NCBI GenBank assembly: GCA_001579985.1 | Contig: LRSR01010238.1 | Coordinates: forward strand, 1-21,163 | From: Hypsibius dujardini | Taxonomy: Eukaryota; Tardigrada; Eutardigrada; Parachela; Hypsibiidae | Length of the DNA: 21,163 nucleotides | Direction of reading: 5' to 3' | Shown here: piece after piece, positions 1 to 8,644 of the stretch | How positions within the stretch are numbered: position 1 is the first letter of the stretch | How the letters are laid out: each line of letters begins with the position of its first letter | Notes under the pieces: model-generated | Seen by the model: only the letters and a program-made list of their open reading frames with translations | Told to the model about the DNA's origin: nothing | Database searches by the model: none | Translations under genes and position numbers: made by a program

Positions 1-70
1 TTCAGCGATCCAAGATTTATCATGTCAAGGAGAAAGGTTCAGTTTTCAGATTCGTCCCTCAGAGCCACAG

Positions 71-590
71 GTGTTTGTTGTGGTACGACGCCGGAAACTT
101 ACGCACTACATGCAGTTCGGTGAAACGGCCACTTTTTTCGACATCAAGAAGGAGATTGAACGCTGCAACAAAGTCGCTCCGGAACATCAAGCGCTCTACT
201 ACAACATGAACGGTGAACTGATGAACGAAACGCTCACCCTGTACCAGAGCGGATTTCCAGGTCTACGACATCCACCCACTGACCCAGCTGTTTTTTACAT
301 CAGCTTCCGTCAGTCCGGTAAGCAGAAATAACAGCAAAACTACAACCAAGCCCAAATGAAATCACACAGGGAGTCAAACTGACTGGTTCGATATTGTCAT
401 CACTCTAGATGGCAAATTCGAATCGGTAGAGGTGACCGATTACCTCCGTCCGCCCATTGAAGGCCCCCACGTCATTGAAGGCCCCCACGTCATCGACGGC
501 CCCGGCTCATCACAGACCACCTTCCCAATATCGGACTACGCGCAAAAACTGCTTCAACAGATGTCCATCAAGCACGACATTCGCAAATAG
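71..590 (+). CDS. ELOB: Elongin B, 5' partial (first exon outside window)
   Basis: Two exons are visible: 71-317 (after acceptor CCACAG, donor G|GTAAGC) and 409-590 (acceptor CTCTAG, stop TAG). The phase-1 join gives Asp. Elongin B is a ubiquitin-like adaptor that pairs with Elongin C in elongin (SIII) and in CUL2/CUL5 ubiquitin ligases. The match to the family is collinear: a VFVVVRRRK start like VFLMIRRHK, the ubiquitin fold, an FRQSDGKFESV segment like FRADDTFEAL, then a proline-rich tail. No ATG is in frame upstream of 71, so the start codon lies in an exon before the window. The tail contains an 18-bp tandem duplication (456-491) giving IEGPHV twice. The stop is 22 bp from the stop of the opposing DMAC2 gene. 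Identity is firm; the 5' end is missing. Confidence 0.88.
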
Positions 591-612
591 TTTACGATAT
601 TATCAACCGACT

Positions 613-3600
613 TTAAAAAAGGGATTTTTTCTTGTGCTCTTCTTCGTAAGCCAAGTTGTAAGCTTTGTTGCCTACTTCCACGTATTCCGGATGGGCGATG
701 CGATGTAAGAGGGGAACGCCCTTTTTGGTCCACTCTTCCTCCTCCAACATCGTTTGTTCTCGTGGTGCGATGAGCACCGGCGGTGGTTGGTTGTAGGCAA
801 CCCCTTCAATCTCACACAACGGCAGCTCGTCCTCCAGCAGTAGAGCGACCAGCTCTTTGTTCTCCACTTTGGGCATGTCGGCGAGCAGAAGATTCCTGAG
901 GCTACTACAAAATACGAGCGAAAAAACGTTCCGGCAAGCATTCTCCGGCAAATTGTAGGGGGAATTCCGAGTCAGTTACAGACATTCGCGAAACTTCCTA
1001 CCTGAGGTGGTACAGACAAGCGATCCCGCGCTCCGTGATTTTTGGGCACCCGGACAAGTCAAGGTACTCTAGCGTTTTGTTGAGGATAAACAGCTTCGGG
1101 AGGCACCAGTCGTCAATTCGCGGGCAGTTTTTTAACGACAAATACTTTAGCGAACGCAAGCCAACTGCGAAAAAGACAACCGAATTGGTAAAAAAAGCTT
1201 CGTCCAAATGCGGAAATCAAATACACACATGGGCACAATTATGGGTGGCAGAGTTCGAGCCATCAGGGTGGTCTGAGTTTGAGCCACTCCTGGCTAGAGC
1301 TTGCCATTGCTTTCTCCTGAATCTTTGATTTAATGTCCAACCCAGCGGAAAAACTAGACTGAGCAATCTGCTCTATATTCCGCCAAAATAAGCAAGTTCA
1401 ATCAATCGATCAATTAAGTAAAAAGCTGCATGGTCAGCAGTGGTCAAGAGCGCGTGCGCGCGGTGACTTAATTCGGCTCGAACTCCGACCGCTCTTTTTG
1501 GCTTAAAGTTTGCCACCCAAAATTGTGGCCATGTGTGTATGCTGCTTACTGAAATGGTCCATTCCTTCGTAAAGGAGAGGAAGGCCGGACGCGTCGATTG
1601 CCTCCACACGGGCATTGTCAAGATGCCGAGAGGGCATTGTCTTGTGACTGCCGTCTTTTATCGAGAACCATTTGTCAACACCGTGAAACTTTACTCGTCC
1701 GCCGCGGTAGACAAAAAAGTGCGCTGCTGCTAGCTCGGGACCTAGGATGCCCACTCGCTCGGTGCAATACCTAGTGGAATACAATTACCACGTTAAAATT
1801 ACAATCTCTCTCCAGGAAAGAATCAAATACAAGAATTACTGGTCTATTTGCTTTACCTAAGGGAAAATCGTTTACTAAGCAAACGCGGTGGGTTGAATCA
1901 CTACATGGGTTGAATCGGTCGGGTAGCGGAGGACGCCACAAATGTAAATTAAACGCGGTGTGCGTGAAGCTGAATGAGTATTGTTTACAATCTAGACTTG
2001 TGGCGCCCTCCGCCACCCGACCGATTCAACCCATGGAGCGATTCAACCCACCGCGTTGCCTGGTACTCTTATCTAATTATTAATACTAACAAGGAAATGA
2101 AACCACTCTGGACGGCGAATTTCTTTATACCTGTTTGCTGTTACCGATGCACTATTGTCTGGTCTCTTCGATTTCATCGAGAAAATCGGCAGAAAACCAG
2201 AACTACTATTTTAAATAAATAAAAACTGACTAGTGGTGGTACATAGGGGGCGCTGTCTATGTAACCGTCTCTGTGAATTAATCAATCAATAAAATGGATA
2301 AAATCAATCAATCGGCCTGCGTTTATTCAATCGATCAGTCCGTTCAAATCAAATAATCAATTAGTACATGTTTGAGTAATATAGACAGCGCCCTCTATAT
2401 ACTACCACTGGTCAGTTTTTATTTATTCAAAATAATAGTTCTGGTTTTCTGCCGATTTTCTCGATGGAATCGAAGAGATCAGGCAACCGTGCGTCGGTAA
2501 CAGCAAACAGATATAAAGAAATTCGCCGTCCAGAGTGGTCTCATTTCCTTGTAAATGCAAACCTTACGTTTGGTCCTTTCTAAGATGCTTCAACTCCAAT
2601 CGCTTCATCCATAACTGCAGCCCGCGTAGGGTGAAATCGCGTTTCCGTTGATGAAAGGCTATGAAATTGATGGAAGGTCGCTGGTTTTTCGTCTTCTCAT
2701 ATGAAACGCTCTGGCGGGGACCCAACGGCGGCACCCATTTGTGCTCGCGCTTCCGGATAGGCGCTAATTCCCCAACCAACGGCTTGCCCACATCGAACGA
2801 AGCATACAGCCGTGGACTCTCCAAGTCAGTGGCTGTTGCAATTTTTCTGCAAAACAACGCCAGACAATCCCTCAATCAAAGAGTCAGGAAAAGGCGTTGA
2901 CAAGAACGTTAGAGTGAAGCAATCAATCAATCTAGTGTCTTAACGCGTGATAGCATCCCAACAGCAGATCTTCATTTTTCAGTCCAAATAGCCACGACAA
3001 GTATCCATCGATGCAGACATTTTCAAGTCGTAAAAACGAATGACAATGTATTAACGAATTTTATGGACACATCTAAATGACTGAGACAACTCGTTAATCA
3101 TCAATCAATCCATCAATCCACAAGCTTCAGTCCTTATAAACCATAATCGTCAATTGAAGATTGTGGTTTATGAGGACTAAAGCTTTGATCAATTGATTGA
3201 TTGGTCAATTGATTGATTAGTTCATTGATTAATTAGTCAATTGATTGATTGGTCGATTGATTGATTGGTTCATTGATCAATTGGTCAATTGATTGATTGG
3301 TTAATTGAAGTCCAATTAACTAATCCATCAGTAATGTATCAAAAGATCAAAGCAGTTCGGTAAGCAGCCCGAAAGGCTGCTACGCTCTCGCAAAGACAAT
3401 AAATCCAAAAAATGCGCGAAAAAATGCTGATCTGGGGCTAAAAGGGATGGAAGGAAGGATGGAAGGAAGGTGAAAGGATACCTGATGAGCTCTTTTATTT
3501 CCAAATCTTCCTGTGACAATGAGGAAGACTCCGCTTGCTTGACTGTTACTTCCTGTGACGGATTGAACTGCAAGTCAATGGCGTGGTCGGTAGGTTGCGA

Positions 3601-3708
3601 GTCCTCGGGTGAGAGAGCATTCGCAGTTGAGGCCCAGCGCAATATCGGGAAAGAAGTCGCCCGGAATCGGGCAACACTTCGCAGCTGTAAAACCGGCAGC
3701 AACGACAT
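613..3708 (-). CDS. DMAC2: DMAC2-like mitochondrial complex I assembly factor (leucine-rich repeat)
   Basis: Five exons, read on the minus strand: 3708-3482, 2846-2568, 1770-1550, 1164-1002 and 904-613. All junction phases agree (2, 2, 1, 2) and give 393 aa. Known family members (DMAC2/ATP5SL) assemble the distal membrane arm of complex I in mitochondria. The N-terminus ([20 protein letters not shown]) is Arg/Ser/Leu-rich and lacks acidic residues, like a mitochondrial presequence. The exon 3 segment [20 protein letters not shown] matches the family's G-AAAxF-RGGxVKF region. Exons 4-5 carry leucine-rich repeats ([21 protein letters not shown], then [17 protein letters not shown]), collinear with human DMAC2. 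The protein is longer than the human one (about 257 aa) because of extra residues in exons 1-2. Introns of 635, 797 and 385 bp are swollen by foldback and ATCA repeats. DMAC2L is the alternative, but the C-terminal half fits DMAC2 better. Confidence 0.82.
1220..1541. repeat. Foldback element in DMAC2 intron
   Basis: Imperfect inverted repeat. The left arm 1220-1285 starts ATACACACATGG and ends near GAGTTTGAGCC. The right arm 1475-1541 is its near reverse complement. The loop is about 190 bp. It occupies most of the 385-bp intron between DMAC2 exons 3 and 4. No transposase is present. It looks like a MITE-type or foldback insertion. Confidence 0.7.
1883..2056. repeat. Foldback element, about 60-bp arms
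   Basis: The left arm (from 1883, ACGCGGTGGGTTGAATCA) is repeated in reverse complement at 1995-2056, which ends in ACCCACCGCGT. There are only a few mismatches over about 60 bp, and about 50 bp of spacer. It lies in the 797-bp DMAC2 intron, immediately before another foldback element. The right arm carries GGAGGGCGCC in reverse; the left copy is degenerate (GGAGGACGCC). Confidence 0.8.
2089..2552. repeat. Large foldback element, about 173-bp arms
   Basis: Arms 2089-2262 and 2378-2552 are reverse complements with scattered mismatches. The outer ends read ACAAGGAAATGA and TCATTTCCTTGT. Each arm has the core AGGGGGCGCTGTCTAT or ATAGACAGCGCCCTC close to the spacer. The 115-bp spacer is AT-rich with ATCA repeats. 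The element is non-coding and non-autonomous and lies in a DMAC2 intron. Confidence 0.85.
3123..3186. repeat. Short hairpin (about 27-bp stem)
   Basis: AAGCTTCAGTCCTTATAAAC is mirrored by GTTTATGAGGACTAAAGCTT around a loop of about 10 nt. It lies in the first DMAC2 intron, right next to the ATTG satellite. Confidence 0.75.
3187..3312. repeat. TTGATTGATTGGTCAA satellite
   Basis: A degenerate tandem array built on TTGATTGATTGGTCAA and related ATTG tetramers. It lies inside DMAC2 intron 1. No coding capacity. Confidence 0.8.
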
Positions 3709-4269
3709 TATCGTTAGCCAAGGCAAGCGCTCAAATGATTGCGATCTGAAGTTTTCCCACGGATATTTTGAATTGTGATACAGGAGAAAATTTATAAAAG
3801 CGCACAAGCGTGTCCAGAAGGAGATGGGATGAAAAAAGTCTAGCTTGAATGCGTTCGCATCGTAGTGGCGGAGCCGTTGCTGCAACCTGCCCTTTCCTTA
3901 TCTCACAAGAACATCAATTTCTTTCCAGCATAATAATAATAATCACTTGCATAAAATATCCACTGAAAGCAATTAGAAATGCACATGAATGGGAAGCGCA
4001 ATTGGTTATGCGTTCCGTTGAGTCCGTTCGTTAAATGAAAGTTTCAAAACGAAAAATTCACCAATCAATCAATTGAGCAGTGCTTTCTAAAAAGTGTGTC
4101 AGCTGTTTTGTTCAAGTGGACCCCTGGCACAGTATAGGGGTATTGGGCGCTAAAGCCCCCCCCCTCTGAAAAGTTGCTTGCTTGCGAGGCTTCCGAACTC
4201 TGATTTTAGTCTGTAGTCGCCATCGTTTCCAGAATTTTGTTTTACAAAAATTTCCAACCGCTTTGGAGG
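3709..4269. promoter_or_regulatory. Shared intergenic space between divergent DMAC2 and MCTS1
   Basis: There are 561 bp between the DMAC2 start (minus) and the MCTS1 start (plus), so both promoters must lie here. Visible features are an AATAATAATAAT tract near 3931, an ATCA tract near 4063 and a run of nine C at 4156-4164. No clear TATA box or further gene is seen. The promoter role follows from position only. Confidence 0.4.
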
Positions 4270-5355
4270 ATGTTTAAAAAGTTTTCCGAGAAGGACTCGG
4301 TGTCGCAGTCTTCGCAGCTCAAGTCGTCCGTCATTCGCAATCTCCGGCACAATTTCCTCCAGCAGTATCCGCACGTCGAGCCGTACTTCGATGAGATCTG
4401 GCCGAAACGCGACAACGTCAAGCTGGTGAAGTGTCAGGATCACATCGAGCTGATTGCCAGCCAGACGGGGGATATCCTTTTCTTCAAGCAGCGTGATGGA
4501 ACTCTGCTGCCGACGCTGCGGTTGGTGCATAAATACCCCTTCATCTTGCCCTGGATGCAGGTCAGTGTTGGATCAGATCGGATCGCTGGCCTTGTATGTC
4601 GTGAACTGACCCGGATAAACAACAAATACCGACCGAGAAAATAAGTGTCGTCAAATTTATTTCTTAGGCACATCCATTTCCGCTGCCAATTTGTTGGTAT
4701 TACCTGTTCATGGCTATATGACCAAATCATTCAATCAATCAATCAATCGACGTAGTGCAGCATAGTTTCAATGATTGCCTTGTCACTTAAGTCTCAGCTG
4801 TCCTGTGTTTTAGTTTCGTTTAAAGTTGTAATTGTCTCGGAACCAGCTTATTGCTGAGTAATGTAAATAATACTTTATGACAACTAAGCTGAAAACCGAA
4901 AGGCTGCTAGTATCCACTTTACTATGATGGCAAGGATGCAATTGGATTTTTTCTTTTGGTAGTCAAACAATCAATCAAGCGAAACAGTTAAGGATCAAAT
5001 TTATGCCTTTTTTCGAAACGTTACCTGGAGTGTTAGAATTTAAAAACATCTTTATGTTACACATGAAGCGGGTAATCAGTTTTATGCTTCTCTGCAGGTG
5101 GACAAGGGCGCAATCAAGTTTGTTCTTAGCGGGGCCAATGTTATGTGCCCAGGAATGACATCGCCGGGCGGGAAGATGTCAGTAGTAGCGAAGGATACGC
5201 CGGTCTTGCTGGTGGCCGAAGGAAAGGACCACGCCTTGGGCATCGGGATGATGAAGATGAGTACGGAGGAAGTGAGGAAGACGAACAAAGGCATTGGAGT
5301 GGATTTGATTCATTTTCTCAATGATGGCCTCTGGCAGATGAAGTCTGTGAAATGA
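4270..5355 (+). CDS. MCTS1: MCTS1 (MCT-1) translation re-initiation factor
   Basis: Two exons, 4270-4560 and 5098-5355, join in phase 0 (CAG|GTCAGT ... CTGCAG|GTGGAC) to give 182 aa; human MCTS1 has 181 aa. The start ATG encodes [11 protein letters not shown], aligned with MFKKFDEKENV. Residues 1-95 form the N-terminal MCT1-specific domain ([20 protein letters not shown]). Residues after about 96 form the PUA RNA-binding domain ([47 protein letters not shown]). The family works with DENR on post-termination 40S recycling and re-initiation in the cytosol. The upstream TTG-led extension in the same frame (from 4237) is not needed. The 537-bp intron has ATCA tracts but no gene. A minisatellite begins four bases after the stop and stays in frame. 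Confidence 0.95.
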
Positions 5356-5358
5356 TCC

Positions 5359-5548
5359 GAGCGTCCCGTGCACCGGAAGAATTGTGTTCGTTCCCACTTT
5401 CCCGAGCGTCCCGTGCATCGGAAGAATTGTGTTCGTTCCCACTTTCTTGAGCGTCCCGTGCACCGGAAGAGTTGTGTTCGTTCCCACTTTCTCGAGCGTC
5501 CCGTGCACCGGAAGAATTGTGTTCGTTCCCACTTTCTCGAGCGTTCCG
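5359..5548. repeat. 45-bp minisatellite, four copies plus a partial fifth
   Basis: The unit begins GAGCGTCCCGTGCACCGGAA and ends CGTTCCCACTTTCYY. Copies start at 5359, 5404, 5449, 5494 and 5539 (partial), with one to three differences each. Because 45 is a multiple of three, each frame reads the same 15-residue repeat throughout. It sits in the MCTS1 3' region. Confidence 0.95.
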
Positions 5549-6052
5549 CTGGAATTTATCCTTTTTCAGATTAGACAAAGCGATATTCACCTTTGCTCTA
5601 AATGGGAGCCAGTCGACATACTACACAGTACGGCAGTGTGCTATAAAGTGCGTACTACGTAGTCTTTTTTTTATATTTCGTCTGTGGCCAGTTTTGTCCG
5701 ACTGCTTTTAACCGTGCGCCACGAAGTGCATCCGGCCACTGTTACTCGACCTTGGGTCTCCACAGCAGCAAGCAGTAGGCCTTCGTTTCGGATCAGTTGC
5801 TCCTTGAACTGAATAGTTGACGGAAGCGATCGACTTTCGGATCCGTTAGGTTGGCGAGTTTCGCTCAGTCAAGCACTGCATCGTCAGTGCTCTGCGAGCC
5901 AAAGTAGGCACGCTTTCATACAGACGGTCCTTTCTATCTCAGTTATTTACGCGTATGATTTTTCCCTCTTCATGCCCAAGGTGTCTTTAGGACACCGTTC
6001 GAATTCTGCAACGGGAGCTTGGATCATTTATTGACCGGTCGGCACAGTTCAG
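5549..6052. other. Intergenic region upstream of the carboxypeptidase
   Basis: About 500 bp with no convincing gene, RNA or repeat. It should contain the end of the MCTS1 transcript and the carboxypeptidase promoter. No AATAAA was seen shortly after MCTS1. Confidence 0.4.
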
Positions 6053-8438
6053 ATGAAGGTCTACACATTGAATCATCGGTCGATTGTGGCAACCGTCTTC
6101 GTCTGCTCTCTAATCATAGTAAGTGCGCGGGAGAAAGACTGTGAGCGCTGCTGAAAAACAGCATCGTTCTTGCTGCGGTCTCAGCCAGGCAATTAGTGCA
6201 GTGTCAATTAATCCTTAGATAATTTTGTAGGTGGACGTGGAATCGGCAGCCCTGATTGAAGCTGCGGGGGAGACAGGGTCACACGAAGGAGGCATTGACT
6301 TGACCGCAATTAGCAGCTACCATCAGATTGTCAAATGGCTTGGACACATCTCTGAGACGTACCCTTCGACTGTCCAAATCCACGATCTCGGTAGAACGGC
6401 CGAAAATCGGTCGATCCTAGTCGTTGAGGTACTATAAACAGTAAACAGAGTATAAATATTAGAGTCATTACATTATTACAGTAGTAATAGTAAAAAGTAT
6501 GAGGCAAAGTCTGTATTTCGGCTCACCCTCTATAAATCGGCTCACTCATGGGTTTCTCTTTGCTGGGAGGTGCTTGATTGTTTGATTTGCTGTGCTATAT
6601 CATACTATACTATAGCACTTCTGGAAATCAAACAATCAAGCACCTCCCATCAAAGAGAAACCCATGAGTGAGCCGATTTACAGAGGGTGAACCGAAATAC
6701 AGACTATTTTTGTAATTAAATGACTTTTTTTTGCTGTTGTTTGTCTTTCAATGTGTTTTCGATGTGCAATACAAGTTGTATGCGTAATGCGTATAAGCCA
6801 TCTCCCGTACAGAATCTTCTGTATTTGTTCGGTATGTAGATTGGCAGAGCGGCAGAAAAGCCGGAAACCTCCTCTCCCGCGGATGCCCGAAAGCAACTGG
6901 CCACTCGTCCGTCCGTCTTCTTAGACGCCGGCACGCATGGAAGGGAACAGGCATGTATAATGGATGGTTCACTTTTCTTCAGCACCTTTTTTTCACCCAA
7001 CTCCGGTTTCGTCAATGCGCATAGATCACCGTCACGATCGCGTTGAGGCTGATCAGTAAGCTTATCGGTGCGATCACGAGGAACGAAACGTCGCAATTCA
7101 CCGAGGTCAAATGGTACATTACACCGTTGGTCAATCCTGATGGATACGAGTACTCACGAAATATCGTACGTCGCATAGCTGTTATTCTTCGAGCATTATT
7201 CATACTCATATTGCAATTGCGCTTTTAGGCACGGTCTTGGAGGAAAAATAGGTCCACCCACCCGGGCTCGTCGTGCACCGGCGTGGACATCAATCGCAAC
7301 TGGCGCGTTCACTGGGACTCAGATGAGCCAGAGCGTGTGCCGAAAGACACCGCGGGCAGCGCGGGAAATAAAATTCTCTCTTCTGTCGCTTGGCTTTGGA
7401 GTTCGTTTCTGCATCCAGAAAACACCGGTAAGCCCGTCACAGATTTAGGACGGCGTCTGACTGTCACTCTTTCTTGTTCGTCACTGTTTAGTAAGGCAAC
7501 TTGGGACGATGACCCCGTGCTCTGAATTATACGGTGGCCCCTCACCCTTTTCCGAGTTCGAATCGCGATCACTGTCCCAATTCATTCTCAACCTAACTCG
7601 GGTGCCGGCTGAGCGACTGGAATCCTGCTTCAGTCTCCACAGGTATGAGTAATTACAGTAAATATTGATAAGTTCGTTCAGATTTGACGCAATCATTCTC
7701 CCTAGCATGACTGGTAATCAGGAACTGCTGTTCCCGTACGGATATAAAATCGACAGAGTACCCGACTATGAGGCGCTAAATTCCTTGGCAAGAGATATGA
7801 CTCGCGAAATGGCAAAAGTCGCGGGCAGGCAATACAAATATGGCGGCGTTGCGGAAACCCTCTGTAAGTTCTTCGAATAGCATGTACTACCTAGTACGTA
7901 CCTAGTACCTAATACCTAGTACCTAGTACGTACCTAGTACCTAGTACCTAGTACCTAGTACCTAGTACGTACCTAGTACCTAGTACTTAGTACGTACCTA
8001 GTACCTAGGTATACCTAGTACTTATTACCTAGTATCTGGTACCTACCTAGTACCTAGTACGTACCTAGTACCTAGTACCTAGTACCTAGTACCTACCTAG
8101 TACCTAGTACCTAGTACCTAGTACGTACCTAGGACCTAGGTATACCTAGTACTTAGTACCTAGTATCTGGTACCTACCTAGTACCTAGTACGTACCTAGT
8201 ACCTAGTACCTAGTACCTGGTACGTACCTAGTACCTAATACCGCTGCAGTATGGCTTTGTGTTTTGATCAACAGACCAATCCAGTGGACTTCAATGCGAT
8301 TGGATATATTCGGTGGCAGGAGTGAATCGGACGTTCGTTGTTGAGGTGGCGGACAATTTCCGTATCGCTCCAGCTGGCTTAATTAGCAAAGCTTTCGGCG
8401 AGTTGTGGGCGGCCCTGGACGTTTTGCTTAAAGCCTGA
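6053..8438 (+). CDS. Secreted M14A metallocarboxypeptidase (carboxypeptidase A/B-like)
   Basis: Eight exons: 6053-6118, 6231-6428, 6840-6950, 7025-7165, 7229-7427, 7492-7642, 7706-7863 and 8275-8438. All phases agree and give 395 aa. The first 22 residues form a signal peptide (SIVATVFVCSLII core). Zinc ligands are His121 and Glu124 (DAGTHGREQ) and His288 (FSLHS, at the exon 6/7 join). Further active-site residues (bovine CPA numbering in brackets) are Arg180 (Arg127), Asn194-Arg195 (Asn144-Arg145), Tyr342 (Tyr248) and Glu365 (Glu270). It should be an active, secreted zinc exopeptidase that trims C-terminal residues. Cys349 falls at the specificity position (Ile255 in CPA), so preference is unclear. 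Only about 15 residues separate the signal region from the catalytic domain, so the usual activation propeptide of about 90 aa is absent. About 35-40 extra residues follow VDINRNWRVHW. Intron 3 has GC-AG ends. Confidence 0.88.
6508..6705. repeat. Near-perfect long hairpin in carboxypeptidase intron 2
   Basis: Arms 6508-6600 and 6611-6705 pair over about 75 bp with three mismatches, then loosely up to a loop of about 10 nt. Outer ends are AGTCTGTATTTCGG and CCGAAATACAGACT. The hairpin is transcribed with the gene. Confidence 0.9.
7884..8243. repeat. ACCTAGT satellite with higher-order period
   Basis: About 360 bp of the 7-mer ACCTAGT, with ACGT and ACTT variants, made largely of the palindromes CTAG and GTAC. 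A distinctive segment (CTAGGTATACCTAGTACTTA type) recurs at 8007 and 8138, a higher-order period of about 131 bp. It fills nearly all of carboxypeptidase intron 7. Confidence 0.9.
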
Positions 8439-8586
8439 CGCAGACAAGGACCTTCGTATGCGTGAACCGTCTGGTTAGTTACGCAGTAGTTTTATAAGGC
8501 AGTAGATAGCAATGTGACTGCGAGTGTATAAAAATGCAAAAAATGGATGCGAATATACGGGTATAAAATCTGAGTGTAAATGTAAA

Positions 8587-8613
8587 AATAAATCACTGAA
8601 GTAAATAAATAAA
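8587..8613 (+). terminator. Polyadenylation signals of the carboxypeptidase
   Basis: Three AATAAA hexamers (8587, 8604, 8608) lie 150-175 bp after the carboxypeptidase stop and just before the end of the convergent aquaporin gene. Confidence 0.65.
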
Positions 8614-8644
8614 AAGTTACAAAAATCGGATTGGCTGAAGTGAT

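Noticed and set aside
5179-5590. Minus-strand frames over the MCTS1 minisatellite
   Set aside because: They are shadows of the 45-bp repeat and of the MCTS1 exon.
7643-7706. Apparent loss of the third zinc ligand (His196) in the carboxypeptidase
   Set aside because: This appears only if the acceptor at 7681 is used. With the pyrimidine-rich acceptor at 7705 the join reads FSLHSMTGNQELLFPYGY, which keeps the His and matches the family, so the enzyme is judged intact.
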